Of a stretch of 64,000 nt of DNA, positions 41,596-50,817 are shown piece by piece. Numbering within the stretch: position 1 is the first letter of the stretch; each line of letters begins with the position of its first letter. This DNA is from Kyrpidia spormannii. GTDB taxonomy: Bacteria > Bacillota > Bacilli > Kyrpidiales > Kyrpidiaceae. Location: the NCBI RefSeq assembly GCF_002804065.1, contig NZ_CP024955.1, forward strand, positions 682,001-746,000. Reading direction: 5' to 3'. The notes beneath the pieces were generated by a model. It searched no databases, was not told the origin of the DNA, and was given only the letters and a program-made list of their open reading frames with translations. The translations under genes and the position numbers were made by a program.

Positions 41596-42413
41596 GCCGC
41601 CCGGGGATCGGCAAAGTGTATTTTATCGGTGCAGGGCCGGGGGATCCGGAACTCATCACCGTCAAGGGCAAGCGCCTGATCGAGGAAGCCGATCTCATTC
41701 TGTACACCGATTCCCTGGTGAATCCCGAGGTGCTGAGGGGAGCGAAATCCGAGGCCCGAATTGAGAAAAGCTCGGGGCTAACCCTGGAAGAGATCGCCGG
41801 GCGGATGATCGATGCCGCCGAGCAGGGTCAGCGGGTGGCCCGGGTCCATACCGGGGACCCGTCGGTGTTCGGGGCGATCCTTGAGCAGGCCGCCCGGCTC
41901 GACGCTGCGGGGATCCCCTGGGAGATCGTTCCCGGCGTTTCCTCAGTTTTTGCCGCGGCGGCGGTTTTGGGGGCGGAGCTGACGGTGCCCGAAGTGACCC
42001 AGACGGTGATCCTCACCCGGGCCGCGGGGAGGACGCCGGTTCCGCCGGGCGAGGAGTTGACCGCCCTCGCCCGGCACCGCTCCACCTTGGCGCTGTTCCT
42101 GTCGGCGGGGCTCATGGGGGATGTCCGAAACGCCCTGCGGCAGGCGGGATGGGAGGACAATATCGCGGTGGCGGCGGTGTACAAAGCCACCTGGCCGGAC
42201 CAAGTGGTTGTCCGCTCCACCTTGGGCCGAATTGTCGAGGACATGCGGGACGCCCAAATCCGAAGTCACGCCTTGATCTTGGCCGGGCCGGCCCTGGACC
42301 CCGGGCTGCGCCGTCCCGATGGGCCAAAATCCCGGCTTTACGATCCCACTTTTGCCCATCGGTACCGGCGGGCGGTACGGGCCGGGGATGCCCCCGGGGG
42401 GGAGGAGCCGTGA
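41592..42413 (+). CDS. cbiF: Cobalt-precorrin-4 C11-methyltransferase CbiF/CobM
   Basis: 273 residues. VYFIGAGPGDPELITVKGKRLIEEAD and LYTDSLVNPEVL are typical of CbiF, as is VARVHTGDPSVFGAI and the TRAAGRTPVPPGEEL block. Methylates C11 of cobalt-precorrin-4 after ring contraction by CbiH. ATGA overlap with cbiL; stop overlaps the cbiG start (TGATG). Confidence 0.95.
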   Translation: MSRPGIGKVYFIGAGPGDPELITVKGKRLIEEADLILYTDSLVNPEVLRGAKSEARIEKSSGLTLEEIAGRMIDAAEQGQRVARVHTGDPSVFGAILEQAARLDAAGIPWEIVPGVSSVFAAAAVLGAELTVPEVTQTVILTRAAGRTPVPPGEELTALARHRSTLALFLSAGLMGDVRNALRQAGWEDNIAVAAVYKATWPDQVVVRSTLGRIVEDMRDAQIRSHALILAGPALDPGLRRPDGPKSRLYDPTFAHRYRRAVRAGDAPGGEEP

Positions 42414-43609
42414 TGCCGTGGCCGGATCATCCCCAGCCTTACGCCGCGGTGGCGATCACCAAACACGGGGTGGAATTGGCCTGGCGGACGGCGGAAGGGC
42501 TGGGCGGCGTCGATGTGTACTACAGTGAGAAATTTGACCTCCGGGCAGCCGGGGGAGCTCAGGAGGGCGAGACGTTCAGTTCCTTTTGGGCGACGCCCTT
42601 TTCCGGGAGTGTCCGGGAGTTGCTTCAAGATGGATTTCACCGCTACGAGGGCTGGATTTTGTTTATCTCCCTGGGAGCGGTGGTGAGGATGATCGCTCCG
42701 GTGCTGCGGGACAAAAAGACCGATCCTGCGGTGGTGGTGGTGGATGACGCCGGGCGGTTTGCCATCTCTGTCCTCTCCGGACACCTGGGGGGAGCGAACC
42801 GCCTGGCCGAGCGCGTGGCCGAGGTTCTCGGTGCCCAGCCCGTCATCACCACGGCTTCGGATGTGGGCCGGACCATCGCCGTGGACCTCCTGGGTCGATC
42901 TTTTGGCTGGACTTTGGCCGACGACCGCCACGTCACTCCGGCATCGGCGGCGGTGGTCAACGAGGAGCCGGTCTTGGTTCTCCAAGAGGCCGGAGAGCGG
43001 GGTTGGTGGACCCGCCCGACCCCTTTGCCGCCCACCATCCACCGGTGTGACAGCCTGGAGGAAGCCCGGGGGGCGGTGGCCGAGCGTGCCCGGCAAGGGT
43101 TGCCGGGCTTTGGGGCTTTGCTCCTCATCACCGACCGGATCTGGTCCGAGGAGGAGCTGCGTCAGTTTGCTCCTTACTGGGTGGTCTACCGCCCGAAATC
43201 CCTGATTCTGGGGATCGGGTGCAACCGGGGCACCCCCCGGGCGGAGATTGAGGAGGTGGTGGAAGGGACCCTCCGGGCGAAGGGATTGGCGGTGGACAGC
43301 GTGGCGGCGGTGGCGACAATCGACCGCAAAAAAGATGAAACGGGTCTGGTGGCGCTGTGCCGAGATCGCGGTTGGCCCCTGATTGCCTACACTCCGGTTG
43401 AACTGAACGAGATGCCCATGCGGCACCCTTCGGAGATGGTGTATCGCTACACCGGGGCTTACGGAGTCAGTGAACCTGCGGCCATGCGGGCGGCGGGCAC
43501 CGACCGGCTGCTCGTCGACAAAATCGTTTCTGGAAATGTCACTCTGTCCGTGGCGAGAAAATGTCCGGATCTCCAGAACGGGGCGGTGGAAAGGGGGGCT
43601 GGCCCGTGA
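42413..43609 (+). CDS. cbiG: Cobalt-precorrin-5A hydrolase CbiG
   Basis: 398 residues. FISLGAVVRMIAP and VVVVDDAGRFAISVLSGHLGGANRLA (N-terminal domain), then a variable middle and the C-terminal domain with LGIGCNRGTPRAEIEE. Opens the delta-lactone and releases the C2 fragment as acetaldehyde in the anaerobic pathway. Full-length with all three regions. A much longer open frame upstream overlaps cbiF and lacks a start site. Ends in GTGA overlap with cbiA. Confidence 0.94.
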   Translation: MPWPDHPQPYAAVAITKHGVELAWRTAEGLGGVDVYYSEKFDLRAAGGAQEGETFSSFWATPFSGSVRELLQDGFHRYEGWILFISLGAVVRMIAPVLRDKKTDPAVVVVDDAGRFAISVLSGHLGGANRLAERVAEVLGAQPVITTASDVGRTIAVDLLGRSFGWTLADDRHVTPASAAVVNEEPVLVLQEAGERGWWTRPTPLPPTIHRCDSLEEARGAVAERARQGLPGFGALLLITDRIWSEEELRQFAPYWVVYRPKSLILGIGCNRGTPRAEIEEVVEGTLRAKGLAVDSVAAVATIDRKKDETGLVALCRDRGWPLIAYTPVELNEMPMRHPSEMVYRYTGAYGVSEPAAMRAAGTDRLLVDKIVSGNVTLSVARKCPDLQNGAVERGAGP

Positions 43610-45042
43610 AAGGGAAGGCCCTTGCGAAACCAAGTTCCGGCAGTTCCTGCCCGCGCCTTCTCATTGCCGGCACCCACTCCGGGGCGGGGAAGACCACCTT
43701 CACGGTGGGGCTGATGGCGGAATTGCGCCGGCGGGGATTGACGGTGCAGGGGTTTAAAGTGGGACCGGATTATATCGACCCGACCTTTCACCGGGCGGTG
43801 ACGGGCCGGCCGGCCCGCAACCTGGACACGTGGATGGTGCCCGAGGAAGCGCTTAGCGAAAGCTTTTTCCGCGGGTGTGCCGGGGCCGATGTGGCGGTGA
43901 TCGAGGGGGTCATGGGGCTCTACGACGGCAAAGACCCCCGGAATGACCGGGGGAGTGCCGCCCAGGTGGCCCGGCTGCTCCAGGTTCCGGTGATCCTCGT
44001 GGTGGATGTGCACAGCATGGCCCGGAGCGCTGCGGCGGTGGTGCTCGGCTTTCAGCGCCTCGACCCCCGGGTCCGCATCGTCGGGGTCGTGGCGAACCGG
44101 GTGGGATCCCCGGGCCACGCCGAGATCATCCGGACCGCCGTGGAAGGGGCGTGCGGCATCCCCGTCCTGGGCGCACTGCCCAGGCGGCTGGATCTCGCCG
44201 CTCCCGAGCGCCATCTCGGTCTCATTCCCGCCCTGGAGCGCGGGGAGTTGTCAGGGTGGTTTGACGAGTTGGCCCAAATGGTCCGGGAGTCGGTGAACGT
44301 AGACCGGGTGGTGGAATTGGCCCGGAGCGCACCGGCCCCGGGGGCGTCGGATCCCGTGCTCTTTGCCCGGCCCCCGCGCCCGCCCCGGGTCAACCTCGCC
44401 GTGGCCTGGGATGCGGCCTTTCATTTTTATTACGCCGAGAACTTGGAGTTATTGGAGCACCGGGGAGCCAGGCTGCTCTTTTTCTCGCCTCTCGCCGGGG
44501 AGGAAGTGCCCGAGGAGGCGGACGGCCTGTACATCGGCGGGGGCTTCCCCGAGGAGTTCGCCCAGGAACTTTCGTCCCATCGTCAGGTGCTAGAGGACCT
44601 GCGCCGGCGGCACGCCGGGGGGCTGCCCATCTACGCGGAATGCGGGGGACTCATGTACTTGTCCCGGGGCATCGAGACGGCGGAAGGGCGTCGCTATCCC
44701 ATGGCGGGGCTCGTCCCGGCTTGGGTGAGGATGCAGCGGACTCTCGCCGCTCTCGGGTACCGGGAGGTGGTGGCGGAGCGGGATACGGTGCTTTTGAAAG
44801 CGGGTGAAAAGGCCCGGGGGCACGAGTTTCACTATTCGCATCTGGTGGAGATCGAGGAGCCGTATCCCTGGGCATACCGGGTATCTGCCCGCCGGGGCTG
44901 GGGCCGGGATGGGTACGCGGAAGACCGGCTTCTCGCTGCCTACACGCACCTGCATTTTGGCTCCCATCCCGATATGGTCGACCGTTGGTTGGATCTTTGC
45001 GCCCGCCACCGGGCGGAGCGGGCCGGGGCTTGGGAGGGGTGA
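43606..45042 (+). CDS. cbiA: Cobyrinic acid a,c-diamide synthase CbiA/CobB
   Basis: 478 residues. LLIAGTHSGAGKTTFTVGLMAEL is the P-loop-like ATP site; FKVGPDYIDPTFH and VIEGVMGLYDGK follow. The C-terminal class I glutamine amidotransferase has YAECGGLMYLSRGI with the nucleophilic Cys, and HEFHYSHL. Amidates the a and c acetates. GTG start at 43606 overlapping cbiG is preferred; an ATG 45 bp upstream is possible. Confidence 0.94.
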   Translation: MKGKALAKPSSGSSCPRLLIAGTHSGAGKTTFTVGLMAELRRRGLTVQGFKVGPDYIDPTFHRAVTGRPARNLDTWMVPEEALSESFFRGCAGADVAVIEGVMGLYDGKDPRNDRGSAAQVARLLQVPVILVVDVHSMARSAAAVVLGFQRLDPRVRIVGVVANRVGSPGHAEIIRTAVEGACGIPVLGALPRRLDLAAPERHLGLIPALERGELSGWFDELAQMVRESVNVDRVVELARSAPAPGASDPVLFARPPRPPRVNLAVAWDAAFHFYYAENLELLEHRGARLLFFSPLAGEEVPEEADGLYIGGGFPEEFAQELSSHRQVLEDLRRRHAGGLPIYAECGGLMYLSRGIETAEGRRYPMAGLVPAWVRMQRTLAALGYREVVAERDTVLLKAGEKARGHEFHYSHLVEIEEPYPWAYRVSARRGWGRDGYAEDRLLAAYTHLHFGSHPDMVDRWLDLCARHRAERAGAWEG

Positions 45043-45047
45043 AGGGG

Positions 45048-45881
45048 ATGAGGATGGAAAATGAGCAAGGGGCGGTGCTTCTCATCGGTCACGGCAGTCG
45101 GGATCCCGAGGGAAACCGGGAGTTTTCTGCATTGGTGGAGAACCTCCGCCACAGGTGGCCGGACCGCACCGTCGCCGGGGCATTTCTGGAGATGGCTGAG
45201 CCCGGGATTCCCCACGTGATGGAGCGGCTCTCCGCTCGGGGAATTCGGGAAGTGTGGGCGATACCGGTGATTCTCTTGCCGGCCCGGCACGTCCGGGAGG
45301 AGATTCCGGAGATTCTCGCCCGGTCTGCCCGGGAGTGGGGGGTTCGGGTGCGTTACGGGCGCCCCTTGGGCCTTCACCCCGGCGTCCTCGACATGTTGGT
45401 GGACCGCTTGGCCGAGGCCGCTGGGGAATGGGAGTTGTCCACCGGGAAGGCCGAGGGGACGGCGGTGGTGTTCGTCGGCCGGGGATCGAGCAATACCGAG
45501 GCGAATGGGCAATTGTATCGCTTGGCTCGCCTGTTCTGGGAAAAGTGCGGCGCGGACTGGGTGGAGCCCTGCTTTGTCGGGGTGACATACCCGGATGTGC
45601 CCACGGCTCTCCGCCGGGCCGTCCTGTCCGGAGTGCGCCGGGTGGTGGTGTTGCCGTACCTGTTGTTCACCGGGGTCCTGATGAAGCGGCTGGCGGGATG
45701 GGTGGAGGAGGCCCAGGCGGAGATGCCGGAGGTGGAATTTCGGCTCGCCCGGTATCTCGCGGGACATCCGAAGTTGGAGGACATTGTCGCGGGGCGGCTG
45801 CAGGAGTTAATGCATGAGATGGCACGAGGAGGGGACGGGGATGGGGAAGATTTTCGTCGTCGGGTTTGGGCCGGGCAGTGA
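45048..45881 (+). CDS. cbiX: Sirohydrochlorin cobaltochelatase CbiX, long form
   Basis: 277 residues made of two homologous halves. The first has LLIGHGSRDPEGN with the metal-inserting His; the second has VFVGRGSSNTEAN, where His is Arg, as in other long CbiX proteins. The His-rich tail and the Fe-S cysteines found in some CbiX-L are absent. Inserts Co2+ into sirohydrochlorin, the entry step of this pathway and the direct user of cobalt from the NiCoT importer. Overlaps cbiH by 41 bp. Confidence 0.92.
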   Translation: MRMENEQGAVLLIGHGSRDPEGNREFSALVENLRHRWPDRTVAGAFLEMAEPGIPHVMERLSARGIREVWAIPVILLPARHVREEIPEILARSAREWGVRVRYGRPLGLHPGVLDMLVDRLAEAAGEWELSTGKAEGTAVVFVGRGSSNTEANGQLYRLARLFWEKCGADWVEPCFVGVTYPDVPTALRRAVLSGVRRVVVLPYLLFTGVLMKRLAGWVEEAQAEMPEVEFRLARYLAGHPKLEDIVAGRLQELMHEMARGGDGDGEDFRRRVWAGQ

Positions 45882-46659
45882 GGAACACATGACCTTCCGG
45901 GCCCGTCAGGCCATCGAACAAAGCGATCTCATTGTCGGGTACAAGACCTACGTGGATCTCGTCCGGGATTTGATCGGCGACCGGGAGGTCCTTCGCACGG
46001 GGATGACCGAAGAGGTCACCCGGGCCCAGGCGGCGGTGGAGCAAGCGAAATCGGGAAGGACGGTGGCGGTGATCTCCAGTGGAGACGCCGGGGTATACGG
46101 CATGGCCGGTCTGATTTATGAGGTCCTCATGGAGCAGGGCTGGGAGCCCGGCGACGATCCCGAGATCGAGGTGGTTCCCGGCATCTCGGCGGTGAACGCC
46201 GTGGCGGCGCTCCTCGGGGCGCCCTTGATGCACGATTTTGCCGCCATTTCTCTGAGTGACCACCTGACCCCTTGGGAGGTGATCGCCCGCCGGGTGGAGG
46301 CCGCAGCTGCGGCCGATTTTGTCATCGCCTTATACAATCCCAAAAGCGGGCGCAGGACCCAACAAATTGTAGAAACTCAGTCCATTCTTTTGCGGTACCG
46401 GGATCCGGAGACGCCGGTGGGGATCGTGAAGAGCGCTTATCGACAGCGGCAGCGTGTGGACGTGACCACGCTGGAAGACATGTTGAACCACGAGATCGGG
46501 ATGTTGACTACTCTCATTATCGGCAACTCTTCCACCCGGGAGTATCACGGGCGGATGGTGACCCCCCGGGGTTACCAGCGCAAGTATACATTGACCGGAG
46601 CGAATGAGCGGGGGCGCCTGGATCCCATGCCCTGGGCGTTGGGCTCAACAAAGGACTAG
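45841..46659 (+). CDS. cbiH: Cobalt-precorrin-3 C17-methyltransferase CbiH/CobJ
   Basis: 272 residues from an ATG after GAGGAGGGG. IFVVGFGPGSEEHMTFRARQAI, GYKTYVDLV and AVISSGDAGVYGMAGL are typical, as are LSDHLTPWEVI and FVIALYNPKSGRR. Methylates C17 and contracts the ring. It is the single-domain form, without the ferredoxin-like or CobG partner. Last of the cbi group; 45 bp separate it from cobT. Confidence 0.94.
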   Translation: MGKIFVVGFGPGSEEHMTFRARQAIEQSDLIVGYKTYVDLVRDLIGDREVLRTGMTEEVTRAQAAVEQAKSGRTVAVISSGDAGVYGMAGLIYEVLMEQGWEPGDDPEIEVVPGISAVNAVAALLGAPLMHDFAAISLSDHLTPWEVIARRVEAAAAADFVIALYNPKSGRRTQQIVETQSILLRYRDPETPVGIVKSAYRQRQRVDVTTLEDMLNHEIGMLTTLIIGNSSTREYHGRMVTPRGYQRKYTLTGANERGRLDPMPWALGSTKD

Positions 46660-46704
46660 GGCGAGAGGCCCGATAAAAAAGGATCCGCGGCGCCGGGAGT
46701 TTCA

Positions 46705-47826
46705 ATGGATGAAGACCCCTTTTGTGAGGTGATCGAATTGTATTCTTGGATGTCCCGGGAAATCCCCCTTCCCTCTGAAAAATCGGCGGAGGCCGCGAGG
46801 CGGCGGTTGGACCGGTTGACCAAACCCCAGGGCAGTCTGGGGCGCCTGGAGGGTCTGGCGGTGGAATTGGCGGCGGCGACGGGGGAGGAGCGTCCGAAGG
46901 TCCGGCCGGCGGGGGTGCTGGTCATGGCCGGGGATCACGGGGTGGCTGCGGGCGGCGTGTCCGCCTACCCCCCGGAGGTCACCGCCCAAATGGTGTTGAA
47001 TTTTCTTCGCGGCGGGGCGGCGGTGAACGTCCTGTCCCGGGTGGCCGGGGCGGCGGTCTGGGTGGTGGATGTCGGAGTGGGGGTCGAGATCAACCCGGCG
47101 GGGGTCGGCTCCACCACCGGGGCGGCCGGTTCCGGGGCGGTGTTCCGGGTGCGGAAAGTCCGACCCGGGACGGCGGATATGACCCGGGGGCCGGCCATGT
47201 CCCGGGAGGAAGCGGAGCGGGCCCTGGATGTTGGCTGGAGTGTGGCCATAGAGATGATCGACTCCGGCATCCGGCTCCTCGCCCTGGGAGAAATGGGCAT
47301 TGGCAACACCACGGCGGCCGCGGCGGTGGCTGCCGCACTGACTGGGTGGCCCGAGGGGGACCTGGTGGGGCTGGGAACCGGAATCGATCCGGTCCGCCGG
47401 CAGAAAAAGCTCCAGGCGGTCCGCCGGGCTCTGGCGGTGAATCGGCCGGACCCTTCGGACGCGGTGGACGTGCTGTCCAAGGTGGGCGGTCTGGAGATCG
47501 CCGGGTTGGCCGGGGCGGCTCTGGCCGGCGCCGCCCGGCGGGTGCCGGTGCTCATGGACGGGTTCATCGCGTCGGCGGCGGTGTTGGCGGCGGTTCACAT
47601 CGACTCCAGGGCGTTGCCCTACATGTTCGCGTCGCACCGGTCGGTGGAGCCCGGGCATGGTCGAATCCTTCGCTGGCTGGGGCGGGAGCCCTTGTTCGAT
47701 CTCGATCTTCGCCTTGGGGAGGGGACGGGCGCGGTCCTGGCCATGCCGATGATGGAGGCCGCTGCGCGAATCCTCGATGAGATGGCCACCTTTGAGGAGG
47801 CAGGGGTCTCCGATGCCGAGGCCTGA
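46705..47826 (+). CDS. cobT: Nicotinate-nucleotide-dimethylbenzimidazole phosphoribosyltransferase CobT
   Basis: 373 residues. RLDRLTKPQGSLGRLEGLAV, VMAGDHGVAAGGVSAYPPEVTAQM, LGEMGIGNTTAAAA and GFIASAAVLAA are the CobT blocks; the catalytic Glu lies near the C-terminus (ALPYMFASHRSVEPGH region followed by RLGEGTGA). Makes alpha-ribazole phosphate from the lower-ligand base and nicotinate mononucleotide. Start may be a few codons downstream. Its end overlaps cobQ. Confidence 0.94.
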   Translation: MDEDPFCEVIELYSWMSREIPLPSEKSAEAARRRLDRLTKPQGSLGRLEGLAVELAAATGEERPKVRPAGVLVMAGDHGVAAGGVSAYPPEVTAQMVLNFLRGGAAVNVLSRVAGAAVWVVDVGVGVEINPAGVGSTTGAAGSGAVFRVRKVRPGTADMTRGPAMSREEAERALDVGWSVAIEMIDSGIRLLALGEMGIGNTTAAAAVAAALTGWPEGDLVGLGTGIDPVRRQKKLQAVRRALAVNRPDPSDAVDVLSKVGGLEIAGLAGAALAGAARRVPVLMDGFIASAAVLAAVHIDSRALPYMFASHRSVEPGHGRILRWLGREPLFDLDLRLGEGTGAVLAMPMMEAAARILDEMATFEEAGVSDAEA

Positions 47827-49420
47827 GGCGGCGGTCTCTCCCCCGGCCAGGTGCATCATGTTACAGGGCACGGCCTCTAACGTTGGGAAAAGCTGGCTGG
47901 CCACCGGCTTTTGCCGAGTTCTGGCCCAGGACGGCTGGCGGGTGGCGCCCTTTAAGTCGCAAAATATGGCGTTAAACAGCTATGTCACGATGGACGGCGG
48001 GGAGATTGGCCGGGCCCAGGGGGTTCAGGCCGAGGCCGCCGGCGTGATCGCCACCGTCGACATGAACCCGATTTTGCTCAAGCCGTGCGGCCCCGCCTCG
48101 GCCCAGGTGATCCTCCGAGGGAAACCCTTGACGGACGCCGGCGCCCGGGAATACCGGGAACGCCTGATTCCCGAACTTCTAGGTGCGGTGAAAGAATCCC
48201 TGGACCGGCTCCGTCAAGAGGCGGAAGTGGTGGTGATCGAAGGGGCGGGCAGTCCGGCGGAAATCAATTTGAAAGACCGGGACATCGCGAATATGCGCAT
48301 CGCCGCCCTGGCCGACGCCCCGGTTCTCCTGGTGGGAGACATCGACCGGGGCGGGGTGTTTGCTTCCTTCGTGGGGACCCTGGAGCTGCTCAACCCGGAG
48401 GAGAGGCGGCGGGTGAAGGGCTTTTTGATCAACAAATTCCGGGGCGACCCGTCGTTGCTCGAACCGGGGCTGAAGTGGCTGGAGGCGCGGACCGGGGTGC
48501 CGGTGATCGGGGTGGTTCCCTGGGAGGATTTGCCTATCGATGGCGAGGATTCCCTGGCCCTTCCCGGCGGCTTCGGGGAGGGGCCATTGGAGATTGTCGC
48601 CATCCGTTTGCCTCACCTGTCGAACTATACGGACCTCGATCCCCTGCGACTGGAACCCGACGTGCGGATTCGCTGGGTGGAGCGGCCGGAGGCGTTGGGG
48701 GATCCGGACGCCGTGATCCTGCCCGGCACGAAAAATAGCATCGGGGACTTGGTCTGGCTCCGGGATCGGGGGCTGGCGGCGGCCATCGGCGATTTTGCCG
48801 CCCGGGGGGGCCGGGTGGTGGGGCTGTGCGGAGGTTATCAAATGCTGGGTATTCGCTTGACGGACCCGGAGGGGATCGAAGGGGGGCGCCCGGGGGAGGA
48901 GGTGCCTGGGCTCGGCCTCCTTCCCGCGGAGACGGCGTTTTTCCCGACCAAGCGTGTCTTGCGCAGGGCCGGCCGGGTGGCGGCGGAGGAGTTGGGGCCG
49001 GATTTGCAAGGTGTGCCGGTGGAGGGGTACGAGATTCACATGGGCCGGACGTCCTGGTGCGAAGAGCCCCGCTCTTTATTGTGGCTTGAGTCTGCCGGGG
49101 GGGAGGCGGGGTATCCCGAGGGCGCCGTGTCCCGGGATGGAAAGGTCTGGGGGACGTATGTCCACGGGATTTTCGACAGCTGGGCCTTCCGGCGCCGCTG
49201 GCTGGATGGGCTGCGCCGGGAGAAGGGTCTGCCCCCTCTTGAAGGCCAGGTGCGGGACATGTATGCTGTCCGGGAGGAAGCTTTCGATCGGTTGGCGGCT
49301 TTGTTGCGACAACATGTCGACTGGGAGCGGGTTTATCGTTTCTTGGCTCTGGAGCCTCCGGGCGCGCCCCGGCGCAGGGGAAGGGATCCGCGGGCGGTGC
49401 CCGGGGAACCCGGGGCGTGA
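47813..49420 (+). CDS. cobQ: Cobyric acid synthase CobQ/CbiP
   Basis: 535 residues. MLQGTASNVGKSWLATGFCR (ATP site), KSQNMALNSYVT, EGAGSPAEINL and VGDIDRGGVFAS identify the synthetase half; the C-terminal amidotransferase has GLCGGYQMLG (nucleophile Cys) and YEIHMGR. Amidates the b, d, e and g side chains. GTG overlap into the next gene. The extra Arg-rich C-terminus (RRRGRDPRAVPGEPGA) is not conserved. Confidence 0.95.
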   Translation: MPRPEAAVSPPARCIMLQGTASNVGKSWLATGFCRVLAQDGWRVAPFKSQNMALNSYVTMDGGEIGRAQGVQAEAAGVIATVDMNPILLKPCGPASAQVILRGKPLTDAGAREYRERLIPELLGAVKESLDRLRQEAEVVVIEGAGSPAEINLKDRDIANMRIAALADAPVLLVGDIDRGGVFASFVGTLELLNPEERRRVKGFLINKFRGDPSLLEPGLKWLEARTGVPVIGVVPWEDLPIDGEDSLALPGGFGEGPLEIVAIRLPHLSNYTDLDPLRLEPDVRIRWVERPEALGDPDAVILPGTKNSIGDLVWLRDRGLAAAIGDFAARGGRVVGLCGGYQMLGIRLTDPEGIEGGRPGEEVPGLGLLPAETAFFPTKRVLRRAGRVAAEELGPDLQGVPVEGYEIHMGRTSWCEEPRSLLWLESAGGEAGYPEGAVSRDGKVWGTYVHGIFDSWAFRRRWLDGLRREKGLPPLEGQVRDMYAVREEAFDRLAALLRQHVDWERVYRFLALEPPGAPRRRGRDPRAVPGEPGA

Positions 49421-50817
49421 AGACGCCAAGGGCGCGGGGCGGGCGATGGGGGCTGCACAGGATGGGTGGTCGAGGTGCGGTGTCGGAGATGGAGCGTGAA
49501 ATTCGGCGGGTGACGGAGTTGGGGCTGACCCTTCGGTGGGGGGAAGGGTGCTGGTGGCTGGAGTCGGAGGAGGCTTGGGAAAGCCTGTCGTCGGCGGTGT
49601 ACGGCGGCGGACGCCAAAGCGGCATCCGCGCCGTGGCAAACGTAACGGTGGATCTCGGATACAAGGGCCTTGACCCCGCGGGGGACATTGCTCGAAGGCT
49701 GAAGTCGGTCCGGGTGCCGACGCCCGCCGTGGGGATGATGACCGCGGTAGACGTGAGGGAGACCCAGTGGTCGGTGGTGAATGGCCCCGGGGGCCGGTGG
49801 CTGATCGCCCTCACGGCGGGGACGAGCAATGCCTTGTGCGCCGGGGAGAAGCCGGGATGGTTCGATGCCGGGCCCGGGACGATCAATATGACGGCGGTGT
49901 TCGACGGGGCGCTGTCCGAGCAAGCGGCGGTGAACGCCGTCATCACGTTGACCGAGGTCAAAAGCCGGGTTTTGCGGGAGCGGGGGGTCCGGTGTGCGGA
50001 GTCCGGGCTCCCGGCGACGGGGACCAGTACCGATGCGGTGGCGGTGCTGTTTCGCAAGGGCGGACGATCTGCGGTGTACGCGGGCCCGGGGTCCGAGGCG
50101 GGCTGGATGTTGGCTCGGGAGGCCCATCGCTTGCTCCACCGGGCGCTCCGGGAGAGAGATGATCGCCGGGGGGGGCTGCCGTCTCTTACCTTCGTGATCG
50201 GCGGGGCGAGAAGCGGCAAAAGCGAATGGGCGGAAGGTTTGGCCGATCACTGGGCGCGACAGCTCGGGGTGAAGGTCGTCTACGTCGCCACAGCCCCGAG
50301 GGAGGGAATGGAGGAGCGGGTGAGGCGCCACCAAAGGCGGCGCCCGCCGGGATGGAAGACCATCGAAGCGCCGGAAGGAGATGTACTGGCCGGACTGTGG
50401 GACGGGCCGGGCCCCGGGGGAGTGGTGCTCATCGACAGTTTGACCCACTGGGTCACGGCCTGGATGAGCCGGAGGTTGGCCCTGCGATCCCCGTCCCTGG
50501 ACGGGTCCCACCGCGAACCCGTTCCCGAATGGTCACCCGAAGAGGAAAGAGATCTTAAGGAAACTATGGAGGCGCTGATCCGCCGGTGCCGGCGGAGCCC
50601 TTATCCCGTGGTGGTGGTGAGCGACGAGGTGGGGGAAGGGGTGGTCCCGGCCACGGCGGTGGGATGCCTGTTCCGGGATGCTCTGGGCTTGGCCAATCAA
50701 ACCCTGGCCCGGGCCTCTGGGCGGGTGTACCGGATGACGGCGGGTCTACCGGTCGAGATTCGCTCCAGGGCGATAGACAGCCGTGTTGAAGCCGGTCTGG
50801 GAGGCGGAGCGCCGTGA
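49417..50817 (+). CDS. CbiZ-CobU fusion: adenosylcobinamide amidohydrolase plus adenosylcobinamide kinase/guanylyltransferase
   Basis: 466 residues, two enzymes in one chain. Residues about 25-245 are CbiZ (LIALTAGTSNALCAGE, GTINMTAVFDGALSEQAA, TEVKSRVLRERGV, GTSTDAVAV), which hydrolyses adenosylcobinamide to adenosylcobyric acid for corrinoid salvage. Residues about 257-466 are CobU (VIGGARSGKSEW P-loop; RVRRHQRRRPPGW with the guanylylated His; VVSDEVGEGVVPA; FRDALGLANQTLA), which phosphorylates and guanylylates the same substrate. Both look intact. GTG start overlaps the cobQ stop; another in-frame ATG lies at 49462. No stop or frameshift between the halves. Confidence 0.9.
   Translation: MKTPRARGGRWGLHRMGGRGAVSEMEREIRRVTELGLTLRWGEGCWWLESEEAWESLSSAVYGGGRQSGIRAVANVTVDLGYKGLDPAGDIARRLKSVRVPTPAVGMMTAVDVRETQWSVVNGPGGRWLIALTAGTSNALCAGEKPGWFDAGPGTINMTAVFDGALSEQAAVNAVITLTEVKSRVLRERGVRCAESGLPATGTSTDAVAVLFRKGGRSAVYAGPGSEAGWMLAREAHRLLHRALRERDDRRGGLPSLTFVIGGARSGKSEWAEGLADHWARQLGVKVVYVATAPREGMEERVRRHQRRRPPGWKTIEAPEGDVLAGLWDGPGPGGVVLIDSLTHWVTAWMSRRLALRSPSLDGSHREPVPEWSPEEERDLKETMEALIRRCRRSPYPVVVVSDEVGEGVVPATAVGCLFRDALGLANQTLARASGRVYRMTAGLPVEIRSRAIDSRVEAGLGGGAP

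Noticed and set aside
42149..42412. In-frame extension of cbiG into cbiF
   Set aside because: Gly/Arg-rich overlap with a confident gene; the ATG at 42413 makes the usual TGATG coupling.
48534..50219. Minus-strand frame of 561 codons opposite cobQ and cbiZ
   Set aside because: Pro/Arg/Ser-rich shadow of two well-supported genes.
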